A stretch of 38,775 nucleotides of DNA from Hymenopellis radicata. Its lineage: Eukaryota; Basidiomycota; Agaricomycetes; Agaricales; Physalacriaceae. The stretch is from NCBI GenBank assembly GCA_015501595.1, contig JADNRX010000488.1, forward strand, positions 1 to 38,775. Direction: 5' to 3'. How positions within the stretch are numbered: position 1 is the stretch's first letter; every line of letters starts with the position of its first letter. A program made the translations under genes and the position numbers. A model generated the notes under the pieces. It was given only the letters and a program-made list of their open reading frames with translations, was not told the DNA's origin and searched no databases. Below are positions 1 to 11,732 of the stretch, in pieces.

Positions 1-1
1 A

Positions 2-2448
2 AAAGAGGCCAGGAAGGAGGACCAGCGAGCGACAAGGACGGCTTCTCAAAAACGCGTCGCAAAATTCGAGGATAAGCTCGCCGCCGAGCAAAAGGCCAAG
101 CAGACGTTACGTCCAGACCGACTCCTTGCGACGAGCCTACCCACTCAACAGCCTTCCAGCTTGAAGCAGAGTAGCGCCGTGGAAGACGCTACTCCCGTGA
201 CGAACACTGTCAGTCCCACGGTGAATGAGGGTGACACTACCCATCCCGCGGCGAGCTCTGCTGCCTCGATTGACGAATTTGACGTGCCCATGGGCGACGA
301 TACTGGGGCAGAGGTTGACGACATCGACCTGAGCTTGCTCCCCATCGACGATGTCAATGGGCCTCCCACCAGCGAGTCAGAAGGGGGATTTGCTCTCGGG
401 AATTTTGACAACGGCAGTACCGATGCATTCAGTGTGGGCCCAGATGACGAGATTAACGACGATGAGGAGGATGAAGCAGGAAGCCAGGAATATGTCGACG
501 ACGTTGACATGACTGGGAGCAGCGATGAGTACAAGGAGGAGGAGGATGATCAGGAAGACGAGGATGATGATTATGAGGCGGTAAATCCGGGTAATAAGCG
601 AAAGGTGCAAACGAAGTTCCTCCTCTGTATATCACTGATTCCAACCCATAGAATCCTTCGACCATCGAGAACGCCCAGCAACCCCAAGTAAAGAAGTCTC
701 GCAAAAAATCATCGGCGGCGGCGAATGCGAGCGACGAAGAAGATGACAGCACGCTATTCCTCAAGTTCCTCGAATATAAGAAAGCAATGACGTTGAAGAA
801 GAATAAAGCGGAGAAGGCTAAGACGAAGAGAGATGATAACAAGGTTAGTATCATACAAGCGCTGGGTCTCACTGACACATACCAGCTTAAAAAATCCGCT
901 GTTCGCGAATCAACTCATCACATGCGCGCCGTCCAGCCATCGAAGCCCAAAGTCGCACCAAAATCAAAGGCAGCTACCAAGAATGAGTAAGTTTATCCTT
1001 TCGACAAGCAGGTACTTACTGACAAGTTTAGATCTGGATCGACAGGCAAAAAGGCGAACGAAATCGGCGGAATCAAGAAGAACTGGCGCAGCGGGATCTA
1101 TACAATGACCGGCGCGGCCTCATCGACGGCCTCGATTGCAAAGTCGGCGGGAAGTGGTGGCGAAGAGGAGCCCGGCGCCTTCGATCAAGACGAATCACAA
1201 CACGTCGCAGGCAGCTGCTCGCCTCGCTCAGGCAACGAGTGGTGGATCGAGGAGGCGGGAAGTGGTGCGTGTCGTCTCTATTGGAGACATTGTGCTGATG
1301 ATCAACGTAGAAGGAAGAAGACGACGTCCAACTTGTTCCCGCGGATGTCGCGGAGATTGATATAAAGGAACGTGGGAGTGCGTCAAGTTCTCGTAAGTAT
1401 TACGCCCGACGGGACTTACCGGTTACGTCTCCTTCTCAACTCGACACCTGGGACAAGGATGTCGTCCCATTCATCCTTGCTTGGGTCGGCAATCTCGAGG
1501 ACACGTTCACGCCAACGCCGCCGAAGGATTCCGAGCCGAAGTCGCGAAGCGATGGGTTGCAGCATTTCCAAAGCTGCCGAAAGTCGTTGAGTTCAAGGAG
1601 AAGAAGATTGTCAGACAGGAGCATCCTGCTATATACGCAGTGGTACGTGTCTCTGTGTCTTAATTCTTATGCTTAATATGTACAGGCTTTCCAAACCGTG
1701 CGGACATGGCGCAGCGAGACCGGCAAAGACGCGTTTGAGGCGTTGTCTAACCTCTCAACGACGATTTGATGCTGAAGCAATGGGGAACGATTGCCGACGC
1801 CGCGAATTTGTGGGCCTCTACTTACAGAAGAACAATTTCGCATATGAGGACTTTTCCGGTGAACAGGCGCGTTTCCATTTCATGACGTATATTGCACTCA
1901 TTGACAGACACGTAGCGTACTGGATCTTTCCGCGGTCCAATGCTCCTCCAATCCTTCTGCTATCACGTTCGCTATCTTGTTCGCGCTGTCGGGAAGGACC
2001 TCGCCAATAAGACTGAGTACTTTCAGCAAAATGAATATCCGGTGGGCGCTCTCGCCTTATCATTCGTTGCCGTATGTTGTATTCCCTTCGTCGTGTAGTT
2101 TACTCATGACTGTGTGCCAGGTCAAGCGCGCACTCAAGCTTTGGGAAAACGGTTACCTGCCCGGAGACGATGTCGATAAGTCTTCCAAGAAGTCCAGCAA
2201 GAAACCAAGGACTACGCCTACTGGATTCAACAACGATCCATGGGGCAAGGAGGCGAAGATCAAGGTTGTCCCGCTGATCCAGCAGCTGAAACCTCGCCAG
2301 TGGGCGGAAATCTTCCAGAAGTGTGAAGCGTTACTCGCTTCGGCAAGGACAGTCGGGCGATCTGGAGGATGAGATGGTGGATGCTGACGGCGACGATGAA
2401 GCAGGCCTGGGTGAAGACAACGAGCCGGAAATGACTATATCGGACTAA
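2..2448 (+). pseudogene. Unknown multi-exon gene, 5' end outside window, frame-broken
   Basis: An open frame runs in from the window edge, so the start lies outside. The N-terminal part is acidic and low complexity, followed by a Lys-rich stretch (residues like KKSRKKSSAAANASDEEDD). Likely introns are 605-651, 987-1031, 1265-1310, 1643-1685, a GC-AG intron at 1867-1915, and 2072-2120; 844-885 (42 nt) is optional. Later exons read HPAIYAV, then AFQTVRTWRSETGKDAF, then TGSFRGPMLLQSFCYHVRYL, then GALALSFVAVKRALKLWENG, and end in an acidic tail with a stop at 2446-2448. The order resembles a multicopy basidiomycete family of unknown function; I cannot name a domain. Four single-base frame changes (near 1110-1200, ~1530, ~1750 and ~2353, the last in a GGG run) suggest a pseudogene, although sequence error is possible. 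Confidence 0.6.
1867..1915 (+). other. Probable GC-AG intron
   Basis: With exon ends at 1866 (CAG) and 1916 (CGT), the protein reads ...FSGEQ then RTGSFRGP... in one frame. The donor would be GC (gcgcgt) and the acceptor CGTAG. A GT donor four bases downstream at 1871 gives the wrong frame. A one-base indel is the alternative. Confidence 0.4.
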
Positions 2449-3000
2449 GTAGTGCAGTCGTACCCGTATTCATGTGATGTCCATGTCGTTGTGTATGCAA
2501 ACAGTGCTCTTTTAAATCAGAAAGCAAATTGGAGTGGATTGAGAACAGCATATGGACAGTAATACAAGGCATGGCCAGCATGCATGGCCGAGGCATGGTC
2601 GCGACATAACCAGTTATGCCAGGGTGCATGGCAAACCTGGTGTACCCTATATGATTATGCTTCGGTGTGGCTGCATAATCGACATAATTAGCATGTCGCT
2701 ATGTCGGCCACACGCATGCTAACTTACTGATGGACCCATTACCAACTGGGCCACCGCCGCCGCAGAATATCATACTTGAGATGGGTTTTATGGTGAATCT
2801 CATTCCCATTAATACTAGTATAAGTGTATCCAACAATAATGTTTAACGGACAGTCTAACAACAATGTTTAACAGATAGTCGAGAGAGATTTTTTCGGTAA
2901 GACAACACACTGCACAAATGTGCAGTGGTTATATCCTATACGAAAAGCACCTCGACAGTCCAGGAATGTAAGCAAGATGGTGCATGCATGGTGCGTCATA
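2449..3000. other. Intergenic, no gene seen
   Basis: No supported coding sequence. It begins as the 3' flank of the preceding gene. It holds GCATGG-rich low-complexity sequence around 2560-2640 and two near-direct copies of a roughly 25-bp segment (caacaatgtttaac..) at 2830-2885. It ends in the 8-bp target duplication of the next element. Confidence 0.6.
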
Positions 3001-4104
3001 TAGTGAATAGCGCGGGTGTCCCGCGGGTGATTGAATTCGAGCCCGCACCCTTACCCGCGGTTGGCCCACACCCGCCGTACGGGTACGGGTAACCCGCCTT
3101 ATTCACCCTCGGGCCTTGACGGGTTGACGGGCTACCCTCAGCCCGTCGACCCATCGCTGCATCCATGCCCACCATGTCCGAAGTAGGTACCCAAGTCGGG
3201 CACCGACTCGACTCGCGAGCACCCTTGTCCGCGCAGAGCCTGCACCACACTCAGTAAATGTTTTCATGCCCGTTGGCGACCCCCGAGCAATTGCGCGGGG
3301 GCTACCAGCGTGCATGATACATGAGTGTGATGACGAGGCTGGAGAAGAACGTGCCAGGAGGGTGTGGATGAGGACGGTGATACACGGGTGACTGCGTACC
3401 TAGACACGATGTTGTCGCCTGTGCTCGCCAAGGCGAAGATTGCGAGGAATTGAGAGGCCTGTCCAGATGCGACGGCGACGGCAGCAGCGCCACCTTCTAG
3501 TGCAGCTATCCGGCCCTCGAAGGTGATCTAAAGCCCCAGATCAATGTGCACTAATATCAAGTTGCAAGCCCAAACATCTGCACCATGCTAACATGGAATC
3601 AGCAAGATGCGAGAAGAAGAGAACGACAAAACACACTGCAGCGTTGTTGAACACAAAACTTGTCGTGGCAAAGATGGGGACAGCACGCGCATGCGTCGCG
3701 GAATCAGGCTACTGGCGCGCAGGTCCGGCATCTTGCAGCCCACGTACGCCCTCCAGGCAGTAGCCGCCTCGTCCTGAGGGCTGACGCTGGGTAAATTCAA
3801 GTAGAAATGGTGCCGTCGTGAAGGCGTGCACCAGGCGGTCCCGGAATGCATCCGAGGGCGTCGACAACGGCCAATCCATCGAAAGAAAAAAAAGAAACAA
3901 GAGAGAAGAAGCCCAGAGAACGGTCTGCAGCCGACGAGCACGTCTACAGCGACGTGCTGTGGTGGTAAGAGGTTGAGATCTGAGGATCAGTCTTATCTGA
4001 TCACGGGTGACCACGGGTCACGCGGGTCACGGCGGGTGAACGGACCGAGACCCGCACCCGTACCCGCGACCCGCTGCGGGTCACCTGACCCGGGCTATTC
4101 ACTA
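3001..4104. mobile_element. hAT-like non-autonomous element, 1104 bp
   Basis: The ends are inverted repeats: TAGTGAATAGCGCGGGT at the left and, read inward from the right, TAGTGAATAGCCCGGGT. The element is flanked by an exact 8-bp duplication, GCGTCATA, at 2993-3000 and 4105-4112. Subterminal regions are packed with CGGGT/ACCCG repeats (3005-3140 and 4005-4095), as expected for transposase-binding sites of hAT elements. No transposase frame is visible. The class call rests on the 8-bp duplication and the TA-G-TG terminus; no transposase supports it. Confidence 0.8.
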
Positions 4105-4112
4105 GCGTCATA

Positions 4113-4582
4113 TGTAGAGGGTGAGAGAGAATCAGAATGTATGCAGCCCACATTGGTGGGGCTTAAGCGTTGCAGAAGATGCCATATTACTGTAATGAAG
4201 GTCAAAAAACCTCTACGGTGTCATTCTACACCATCGAGGCCATGAACATACAGAAGATAAATAAAAGCACGTACTGTTCTTGGCTGTACCCATCTGCAAC
4301 GCCACCCAGCCCAACTTCCAAATTATCACCTCTCTTCCTTCATCATCCTCTCCTGGAGTTGCAAATCATCGTTGTTGTGTCCCGGAGTCATTGTAGTCCT
4401 CTGCCGCTGTCATAAAGACAGCAGTGGTGCCTAGCATGAAACCTCAACTAATAGACCTCCTCGCCTGCCTGACAATTATCAGCATGGCAGAGGCGACAAT
4501 TGTTAGGCTCTGAGTGGTCCCAGTGGTCGTTGATTCATCCTGTGGTGGTCAATGGCTCACTGCAGTAACAAAGAAAAGAAAA
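4113..4582. other. Intergenic, nothing confident
   Basis: Unassigned sequence between two repeat elements. Short open frames here have no supporting composition or splice signals. Confidence 0.5.
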
Positions 4583-5452
4583 ACGCATCTTTATGACGCC
4601 GCCTGCCTGCAGACAGTGCAGTGTCTAGTTCCATAACCAATACTGGAGTCCTCTACCTAGCAAGGCTTCTCCGTCATTGTGGTTGAAGATTTGCAGCCTT
4701 GTTCAAGGGCTTACGCGTCCTGCGGGCCGCCGGGGCTCTTCAAGCCCGCATATCCAGGAAAAATGAGCAAAAAAGAGGTAGATGAAAGAAGAAAGACGCC
4801 CGGAAGACCCGCGTCCCAAGGTCGAGTCATCGGGGTGCGGGCGTCTTGAGGTGGTGGGTGGTTGAAGACAGAGATCACTTACTAAAATGCATCATGATCA
4901 CCACTCGAATGATCAGTCCGTTAATCATTGATTACTTATGTGATCATTTAATCACTAGCAATAATATCTCTACCAGTTGTTCGACTATCTTTTCAATCAA
5001 ACAAGTATTCATTATAGATAGAAATATATTTTTTCTCACTTTCAAATAGTGTGCATTGGGCTTAATATCAAAAGGAGAGGTCCCAAAAAAAGTTTCAGAC
5101 AAATCCCCAGTACTCGACGATCTGATCACTAGTGTACAGATTGGATCCATATGGTGATCAAAGACTCATTCTCTCCCTTCAACCACCACCACTATCAAGC
5201 TAGTTCCTCGGTGATCAACTTTGTGTTGTCGCCTACTGTCTTGGAGACTGACTTTATGTCATCTCCTTTAATCTGACTCTGTCTGCGGGCTTGAAGAGCC
5301 CCGGCGGCCCCGCAGGACGTGTAAGCCCTCGAACGAGGCTGCAAATCTTCAACCACGATAATGGAGAAGCCTTGCTAGGCAAAGGACTCTGGTATTGGCT
5401 ATAGAACTAGATACCGCACTGTCTGCAGGCAGGCGGCATCATGAAGATGCGT
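4583..5452. mobile_element. Palindromic MITE-like element with ~168 bp arms
   Basis: 4583-4750 and 5284-5452 are inverted copies of each other. Outer ends read acgcatctttatgacgcc and, reversed from the right, acgcatcttcatgatgcc. Both inner arm ends carry the CAAGCCCGCA block. The ~530 bp centre is AT-rich with many TGATCA-like palindromes and no gene. No clean target duplication was found. The arms contain the dispersed AAGCCCTC(G/C)AACGAGGC motif also found near 17150, 17960, 18090 and 25040. The element abuts, and probably truncates, the 5' side of zinc-finger copy A. Confidence 0.7.
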
Positions 5453-5612
5453 CTTTCAACCCACATCAATCCGTCGCCGTACTATGGCAAGTAAAATTAG
5501 GTATACATTATCAGTACTCGCCTGAATGGTCTACATAGTTCATAGCCAACGTCTGCGCCACGATATCGCACCACGACACGAAATGGGTTCTGCTGCTAGT
5601 CTCAAAGTAACC

Positions 5613-7725
5613 TTCTCTCCGTACAACGACATCTAAGGGTTGGTTCGCGATGTCGATGTTCCCCACTTTGAGTACGGTGAGCATAGACTGTAGGCTAGGT
5701 GTGTCACGGACTCAGGAGAATCGTATCCTAGACGATAGTCGTGGAAGCACTCAGTGGCTTCAATCAGTCGGTCGTGTCCCTGGGCAAGGCTACAGCACTG
5801 CATACTAGAGACCTCAACGAGTTCGCGGGTCACGCGGATACTCGGGTACTCGATCCGGCCCGGGGTCTCGGCTACTCGACTTGTTTGATCCGCGGATCAA
5901 TAACGAGTCGGATCATATAAGGATCGCGAGTACGGCCTTGGAGGCACGAGTACTCGTCGCGAGTAGTCGGTCTGACTCGCAATAATGTAGATATATATTT
6001 TAACTAAATTTACAAATTTTTTACAAGTTGAATGGGCCCTTGCGTCGCCCAAACGAGACGTTCGGGTGAATTTCTTACAAATTCTCATGATCCGGCAAAC
6101 GCCGAGAGGCGGCGTCAGCACACGATCGGGTCGTTTCTCCTGCTTCCCACTACCACTACCACCACCCAACACCACCCAGAGTGCGACGATTGTCGCCTCT
6201 GCCGCTCTGACGATTGTCAGGCAGCCTTTGGGGTGTTTGATTCCACCTTGGCTGCATGCCGGGTGGTGGATCTGGGTCTCGGCTCTGTGCCGGGCCCGCT
6301 GCTGCTGTCTTTGCGACAGCAGCAGAGGAGGACGACAACGACAACGATGACTGGATGACAGACACCGGCATTACGACCGTCGACGGCGCTGGCCGATATT
6401 AATGCAGATGAGGAGATCAAGGATGCGTTCACGACAACGCGTTCACGATAACACCAACGACAAGATGACGCGGCGATGGTGGCGGCGGCGGGATGGCGAG
6501 CCAAGGCGAGAACACTGTCAGGTGAGTTTTTTCTTCCTTTTTCTTCATTCAGTCCCCTCCCACCGCCACACCACCACCACCACCACCACCACCACTACTA
6601 CCACCATCACTCCCTCCATCACCTCCACCACCACATCCACCACCTCTCCACCCTCAGTCCCTGCTTCATGCACGGCTGAGTGTCCCTGTGCAATTGCCTG
6701 GGGATGCTCGCCGGGCATGAATGGACCTTGGGTTAGGTGAGTGTACGTGATGTGATGTGCGAGTATTCTTGACTCGTTGGTGATCCGGATCACCTCTGAG
6801 TACTTGCCAGAATTGCGAGTACTCGACTTGTTTGACTCGCGAGTCAACGCGGGTCGAGTCATTTGCGGATCACAAGTAGGCTCATTTGGCCTCGAGTACT
6901 TGCCACTCGGATCGCGAGTCAGACCCGGATCTGACTCGTTGAGGTCTCTACTGCATACTCACCTATGGTCTTTCCTCCCCGAGTCCCTTCGCTGCTCTAG
7001 CTTCCAGCTCTCCCCTCCATGGCCGCATGATGGCTCTTCCAGACTCATCTACAGGAGAACAGGCAGTCCCCAGACATATTCTGACATCTCTCGGTCAATT
7101 GAAGCACCGTACTCTTCACTCCCCCCTTTGTCCAAACCAATGGCGCGATGCTCATGCCAGTGGACTTACCGCACGGCACCTCGTTCTCCCCGGCCATGAC
7201 TGGGTTGCCCTCTTCGTCTAGGCATAACGTGTTGTTACCGTCGTCTGACTCCAGATACAATCCCTATGAAGTGCAACCAGCTGACGTGTTCTCTCCGTAT
7301 AACGACATCCAAGGTTGGTTCGTAAAGTCGACGTTCCCCACTTTCAGTACGGTGAGCATAGACTGTATCCTAGGTGTGTCACACACTCACTAGAATCGTA
7401 TTGTAGACGATAATCGTGGAAGCACTCAGCAGCTTCAATCAGTTGGTCGTGTCTTTGGGCAAGGTTACAGCACTGCATACTCACCTATGGTCTTTCCTCC
7501 TCCGATGGCTCTTCCAGGCTCATCTACAGGAGAGCAGGCAGTCCCTCAGACATATTCTGACATCTCTCGGTCAATTGAAGCACCGTACTCTTCACTCCCC
7601 CCTTTGTCCAAACCAATGGCGCGATGCTCATGCCAGTGGACTTACCGCACAGCTCCTTGTTCTCCCCAGCTATGACTGGGTCACCCTCTTCGTCCAGTCA
7701 TAACGTGTTGTTACCGTCCGAGTCC
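5613..7725 (+). repeat. Internal tandem duplication inside zinc-finger copy A
   Basis: Unit 1 runs 5613-7288 (about 520 bp once the hAT insertion is discounted) and unit 2 runs 7289-7725. Both begin TTCTCTCCGTA(C/T)AACGACATC and continue through the same intron, the GGAAGCACTCAG exon and the CTCCCCCCTTTGTCC block. Unit 2 lacks about 50 bp present in unit 1 after the TCTTTCCTCC segment, and has a second short deletion near its end. Confidence 0.85.
5806..6950. mobile_element. hAT-like non-autonomous element, 1145 bp (copy A)
   Basis: The termini are perfect inverted repeats TAGAGACCTCAACGAGT. The flanking 8-bp duplication is CTGCATAC at 5798-5805 and 6951-6958. The second unit of the surrounding tandem duplication has the uninterrupted site (acagcactgcatactcacc, near 7468), proving insertion there. 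Subterminal regions are rich in GAGTACTCG and GACTCGCGAGT motifs. The interior has a (CCA)n tract at 6560-6650 and shares sequence, inverted, with the element at 22059-23114. No transposase is visible. Confidence 0.9.
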
Positions 7726-8062
7726 GCTGACATGTTGTATCCGCTACACGACACTATTCATGATCCCGACAATATGGTTGTCAACACGGCACCTGGTGGA
7801 GGTAATCCCTTCCCAGGTCATGCGCGAATCCAACCGTGCCGAGCACCGTCCCACGCGTCATACATTTGTTCAAAGTGCAAGCTGGAGGTCAATGTCAAGA
7901 CTTCGGGAGTGCACAAAAGTGCGTGTATACAAGGGCTTACCCTCGTTGATTCTGATTATCATAGCGCGGGGTTTTGAATGTGAGATTTGCCTGAAGATAT
8001 TTTCTCATCGTTCGTCGTTGTCACGGCATAAGCAGCAGAAACATACCAGCAAATCGAAATAA

Positions 8063-10740
8063 TGGAGTGGCGATCATCTGGTAATTTCTATCTGGAGTTT
8101 ATGTTAGTCTAATACTATGCTGCGTTTGTTCTTTTAATACGACACCTCGATTTTTCTGTTGGTCCTTGCCTGTTGATCCTGTCTCCTTCGGAACCTATCT
8201 GACGAGTTCTGTCTAAGAAATGATACCTTACGCATCGTCAGCTTACCGCATTACTTGAGATGTTTACAGACACTGGTTAAGACTCACAGCGGGATATGTG
8301 CGAAACAACCGTCGTCTCGCCATCATTATCGCACTCTTGCTCGAACGTAAAGAGGCATATTACTCCTGGTCTGATAGTAGAAATGCGTGCATGCAAGGTA
8401 TATCTGAGGTGCCTTGGAAGACGAGAGCAGCACAGGGGGGGATGTGAAGACAAATAGCCTTCAACATTGACGCAGCCCTTTGGGTAGTGGGGATGGAAGC
8501 AATGGTGGTGGGCATCCGAGGGATCCGAGACGGTCGATCAATCGGCCGGTTACTTGAAAGTAGCCGGTTAATCAGTGCTCTCGTCTTATTTCTCAACTGC
8601 CTGATGAACTATACACAAAATAATGACTTCTGGTAGTTGAGAGCATCATGATATATCATATACTGTGGAATGATATGCACATGAGGAATCTTCAGCCTTC
8701 AGTTCGCGTTAAACGGTGGCAGATGTGCAATGCGAGCGGTGACTGTGATGTGACAAGTGCTCGGTCATAGGCTTGGAGGTGGAGATTTGCCAGCTCGTCT
8801 GTGTTTGCCACACTCAGCCTTGCTCCCTGTAATTTTCAGGCATTGTTAGGCTTGACAATTCGAAGCTTTACAAGTTAGGATTTTAAAAATACTTAAGTAG
8901 GCCACAAGATATGTAATACATCTCATACTTGCAGATAAAATTATTGAAAATCCCAACTTGAGTCGGTAGCTATGTATTACAGAAGGTGTTTCCTACTGAT
9001 CCGGAGGTCCAGAGTGAGTGTGCCATGAGCAGACGCCCGGCGCGTACTGATCTCAGCGATTACCGTGGGACCCGGGTGGGACAAATAGGAATAAGCATCC
9101 CATCGCGGACCCTCGGATGAGTTGAGGAACGTGGTTTCGGGCCGGAAGCCGCGACCTCTGCTTTTATCACACGTGGTCCGAAATCCTGGGCTATCCTTCC
9201 ACCACCATCATGCTTCTTCTCAACCCCTTGCCAACATTCACGAGTAGAAATAGGCGCGCTCACAAATCTGGATTTTCCAAATGGTCTTCTGTGGACGGCT
9301 TGTTCGTTGGTTGCTTGCAAAGAGACATGGAATGGATGGTGCGTTGCCTTTTTCCCTTCTTCAACGCCGGCACTGACTCGTTCGTGAAGAGCACGACGTG
9401 GCGAAATCCTAGTTCGGACTCATGTATCCCGCTCAGGACGCGAGATGATTGCGGGGCGGCCTGCGGCCCCCATGGAGGCAAGACGGAACGAGCTGCTTCC
9501 ACATATATCTCTCGGAGGAATCATCCGTAATACACCCCGACGAAGGAAACATATCTTCAATTATGGCGTCGCGCTTGTCTCTGTTTCGCTTGTTCAATAT
9601 CTGCTCGCGTTCGCGACAGTTCGAGAGGAATGGATTTGACACGCGTGCAAGTAAGTTCAACCTCTTGTTGTGTGTAATCCAGGCTTTGACATGTTTTCTA
9701 GCCTCAACATATTCGTATTTCTCTAATCACTAGCGGCATTCTGTTGGCGACATCGTCACTCTCCAACAGGATTTCCCGGCGGAACTAATAATTTGCTGTT
9801 TGCGAGATGATGGAGCAGCGCCCTTTCCTCCAGTCAACCTAGAGTCCTCAGGGCGCCAAAACGCAAGAGTCGAAGCGGGGAGGGGATAGCAGGTGTATGC
9901 ATCCACGGAACGGATGGCGAAATGGTACGTTGTGTTTCTTGTTTCTTCAACAGGTCTTGCTCTACCCTTTTTGGAGTATATTGCGAACTTGAACGTGTCC
10001 TCTTTCTTCCCCATTTTCTTCTACTCTGAAAATGGCGCTAACTCACCGCGCAGGTACGCGCTTGAACAACTGTAGTGCCCCCGCCTTGGAAGTGCGCTGT
10101 GTTTGGACAGCAGTGTTTTACATCACGCGCACACGCCTCCAGTTGAATCGATGCGGCGACAACGCGGACCGCTCTCCCATCGTACCGCTCATTTGCTCTT
10201 CACCTCCCAGTCGCTCCCACCCCAAGGTGACCCAAGGCACGGCGATGACATGCCTCACTCACGCTTCGCCGCTGACGACGAACAAGTCATGATCAAGGCA
10301 AGGGTGACAAGGCACTTAACATCAGGCATCTGGCTCCCACTGATCTCTGTACATCGACTCAGGTTTAGATCCTCTACCCTCACTCTTATTTCTCAGTGGA
10401 CCAAATGAACGTGGAGCAGAAGGAAGGGATGGGGATGCAGCGATGAGGCTGTCATCGTTGCCTTTGTCCTGTTTTACGGGAGGAGCCTGGACGGGCTTTT
10501 GTGGGAGCTGGCTCACTTATTCGAATACAACATCTTTGTGCAGCCTCCCCCAATCATGCTTTTCCCTCCGAGTCACCCCTTGTCATCCCTGGACGACTCC
10601 ACCCATCCCTTCCCATGTTGACGAACACAATTTGACCGCGTCGAGAACACGCCATTATTCAACTTGGTTGGTAGGATACGGAGATGGAGGAGGGTACCAA
10701 TGGCGAAGATACGGTCCTGGTGCGGAGCAGGGGGAGGTCC
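8063..10740 (+). repeat. Duplicated 3' flank of zinc-finger locus, copy A
   Basis: Collinear with 33121-35250, starting directly after the zinc-finger stop codon (TGGAGTGGCGAT). Conserved stretches include GAGTAGAAATAGGCGCGCTCACAAA near 9240 and 33780, ATGGCGTCGCGCTTGTCTC near 9563 and 34099, and CACGCCATTATTCAACTTG near 10650 and 35152. Around 9480-9790 there are remnants of a small spliced gene: in copy B a frame ends FERDLTRQITVQ, then an intron, then NSVGDVVTLPQDFPAN and a stop. Here that frame is broken. No protein family could be assigned. Confidence 0.6.
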
Positions 10741-10814
10741 TGCGGTGGTATCTCTTCCACAGACATCTTCATACAGACTCCGATACCTGTCCTTCCCTCC
10801 TCGTCTCGCAGACT

Positions 10815-11632
10815 GCCTCGTTGTCGTCATCCCATTCAGCCAGTACTTCAATGTAAAATTGCCCAATATCGCCCGGTGCTGGTTCATTCCACGGCAAAGC
10901 TTCTGCACGATATGCTTGAGAGCCCGGAAGACTCTTTTAAGCACATCCGACAGCCTAACCCTCCGATTTGAAGGGATTCATGGACTGACGAAACGCGCTC
11001 AGCTATCTCTCATGCCAATGTTTGTGGCGATCTTTACAATGGGTACTATCCCGAAAGGTGCGTGGTCGTGTGCCGCCTTGATCCTTCGTTGACTCGCTTT
11101 CAGGCTCGACTATTTCCGCCAACGTCTGGTAGGCGAGCTTGATCGTTCCACGCCCTCCGTTATATTGAAAGGTCTGCGCCAGGGCTATAATGCACGACGA
11201 AAAGATGTTTCCGGCTCCTGACGTTTTCGACCCGGAGCGATTTCTGGGTGAGAACCCGCAGCCTGATCCTACGACACTGGGTGCTTGGGGTTTCGGGAGA
11301 CGGTAAAGAATTCCGCATCCTCCGAGACGCTTAGTATGCTCATTAAAGCAGAATATGTTCTGGGCGGTATCTCGCGATGGACGCAGTGTATATCACCATC
11401 GCGTCGCTGTTGTGGGCGTTTACGTTTGGCAAGGCCCGGGATAAGGATGGGCAGGATATCACCCCCGACGATCAGGCATACACGGAAGCCTTCATTATGT
11501 GCGAGTTCTTTTGGCTGTGCTAGTTCTATGACTGAAGAGAGCCGAGATAGGCATCCTTTACCGTTCGAATGCGTTGTTACATCACGCTTTTATGGAGTTC
11601 AGCACATAGTGGATTCGCTGACTGTAGGGTAG
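10815..11632 (+). pseudogene. Cytochrome P450 relic with central deletion
   Basis: The N-terminal remnant (about 10815-10945) reads FSQYFNVK and, one frame over, IAQYRPVLVHSTAKLLHDML, typical of the region after the P450 C-helix. The C-terminal part reads EKMFPAPDVFDPERFLGENP, then WGFGRR, an intron (11303-11351), then ICSGRYLAMDAVYITIASLL, TPDDQAYTEAFI, a second intron (11499-11550) and HPLPFECVVTSR, stop at 11630-11632. This matches the PERF and heme-binding FGxRxCxG segments of a fungal P450 monooxygenase, with Ser replacing the usual Pro after the heme Cys. Roughly 250 residues in between (I-helix, ExxR) are absent, so it cannot encode an active enzyme. Confidence 0.85.
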
Positions 11633-11732
11633 TGTTCTACTATGGAGTTCATGGTAAGTAGCTATACTGTGCATATTAAACGACCTATTACTGATATATC
11701 TATAGTTGCTACAAATGTACTAGAAGACAGTC

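Larger units (their letters stand above)
5456..8062 (+). pseudogene. C2H2 zinc-finger protein gene, copy A (degenerate)
   Basis: Homologous to copy B (31489-33120) and copy C (23342-23875), but the N-terminal exons are missing. The 3' exon, after an intron at 7919-7964, encodes a C2H2 finger: C-E-I-C, twelve residues, H-K-Q-Q-K-H, then a stop at 8060-8062. An upstream partial finger has C-S-K-C but no zinc-binding histidines. The Ser/Pro-rich middle resembles a transcription-factor activation region (inference). Breaks: a stop codon at 5634-5636, an extra C in a poly-C run, an internal tandem duplication (5613-7288 against 7289-7725) and a 1145-bp hAT-like insertion. An intron at 5677-5731 is conserved with the other copies. 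Confidence 0.8.

Noticed and set aside
6545..6862. 105-aa protein over the CCA/TGG tract
   Set aside because: Simple-sequence repeat inside a hAT-like element; the frame is a by-product of the repeat.
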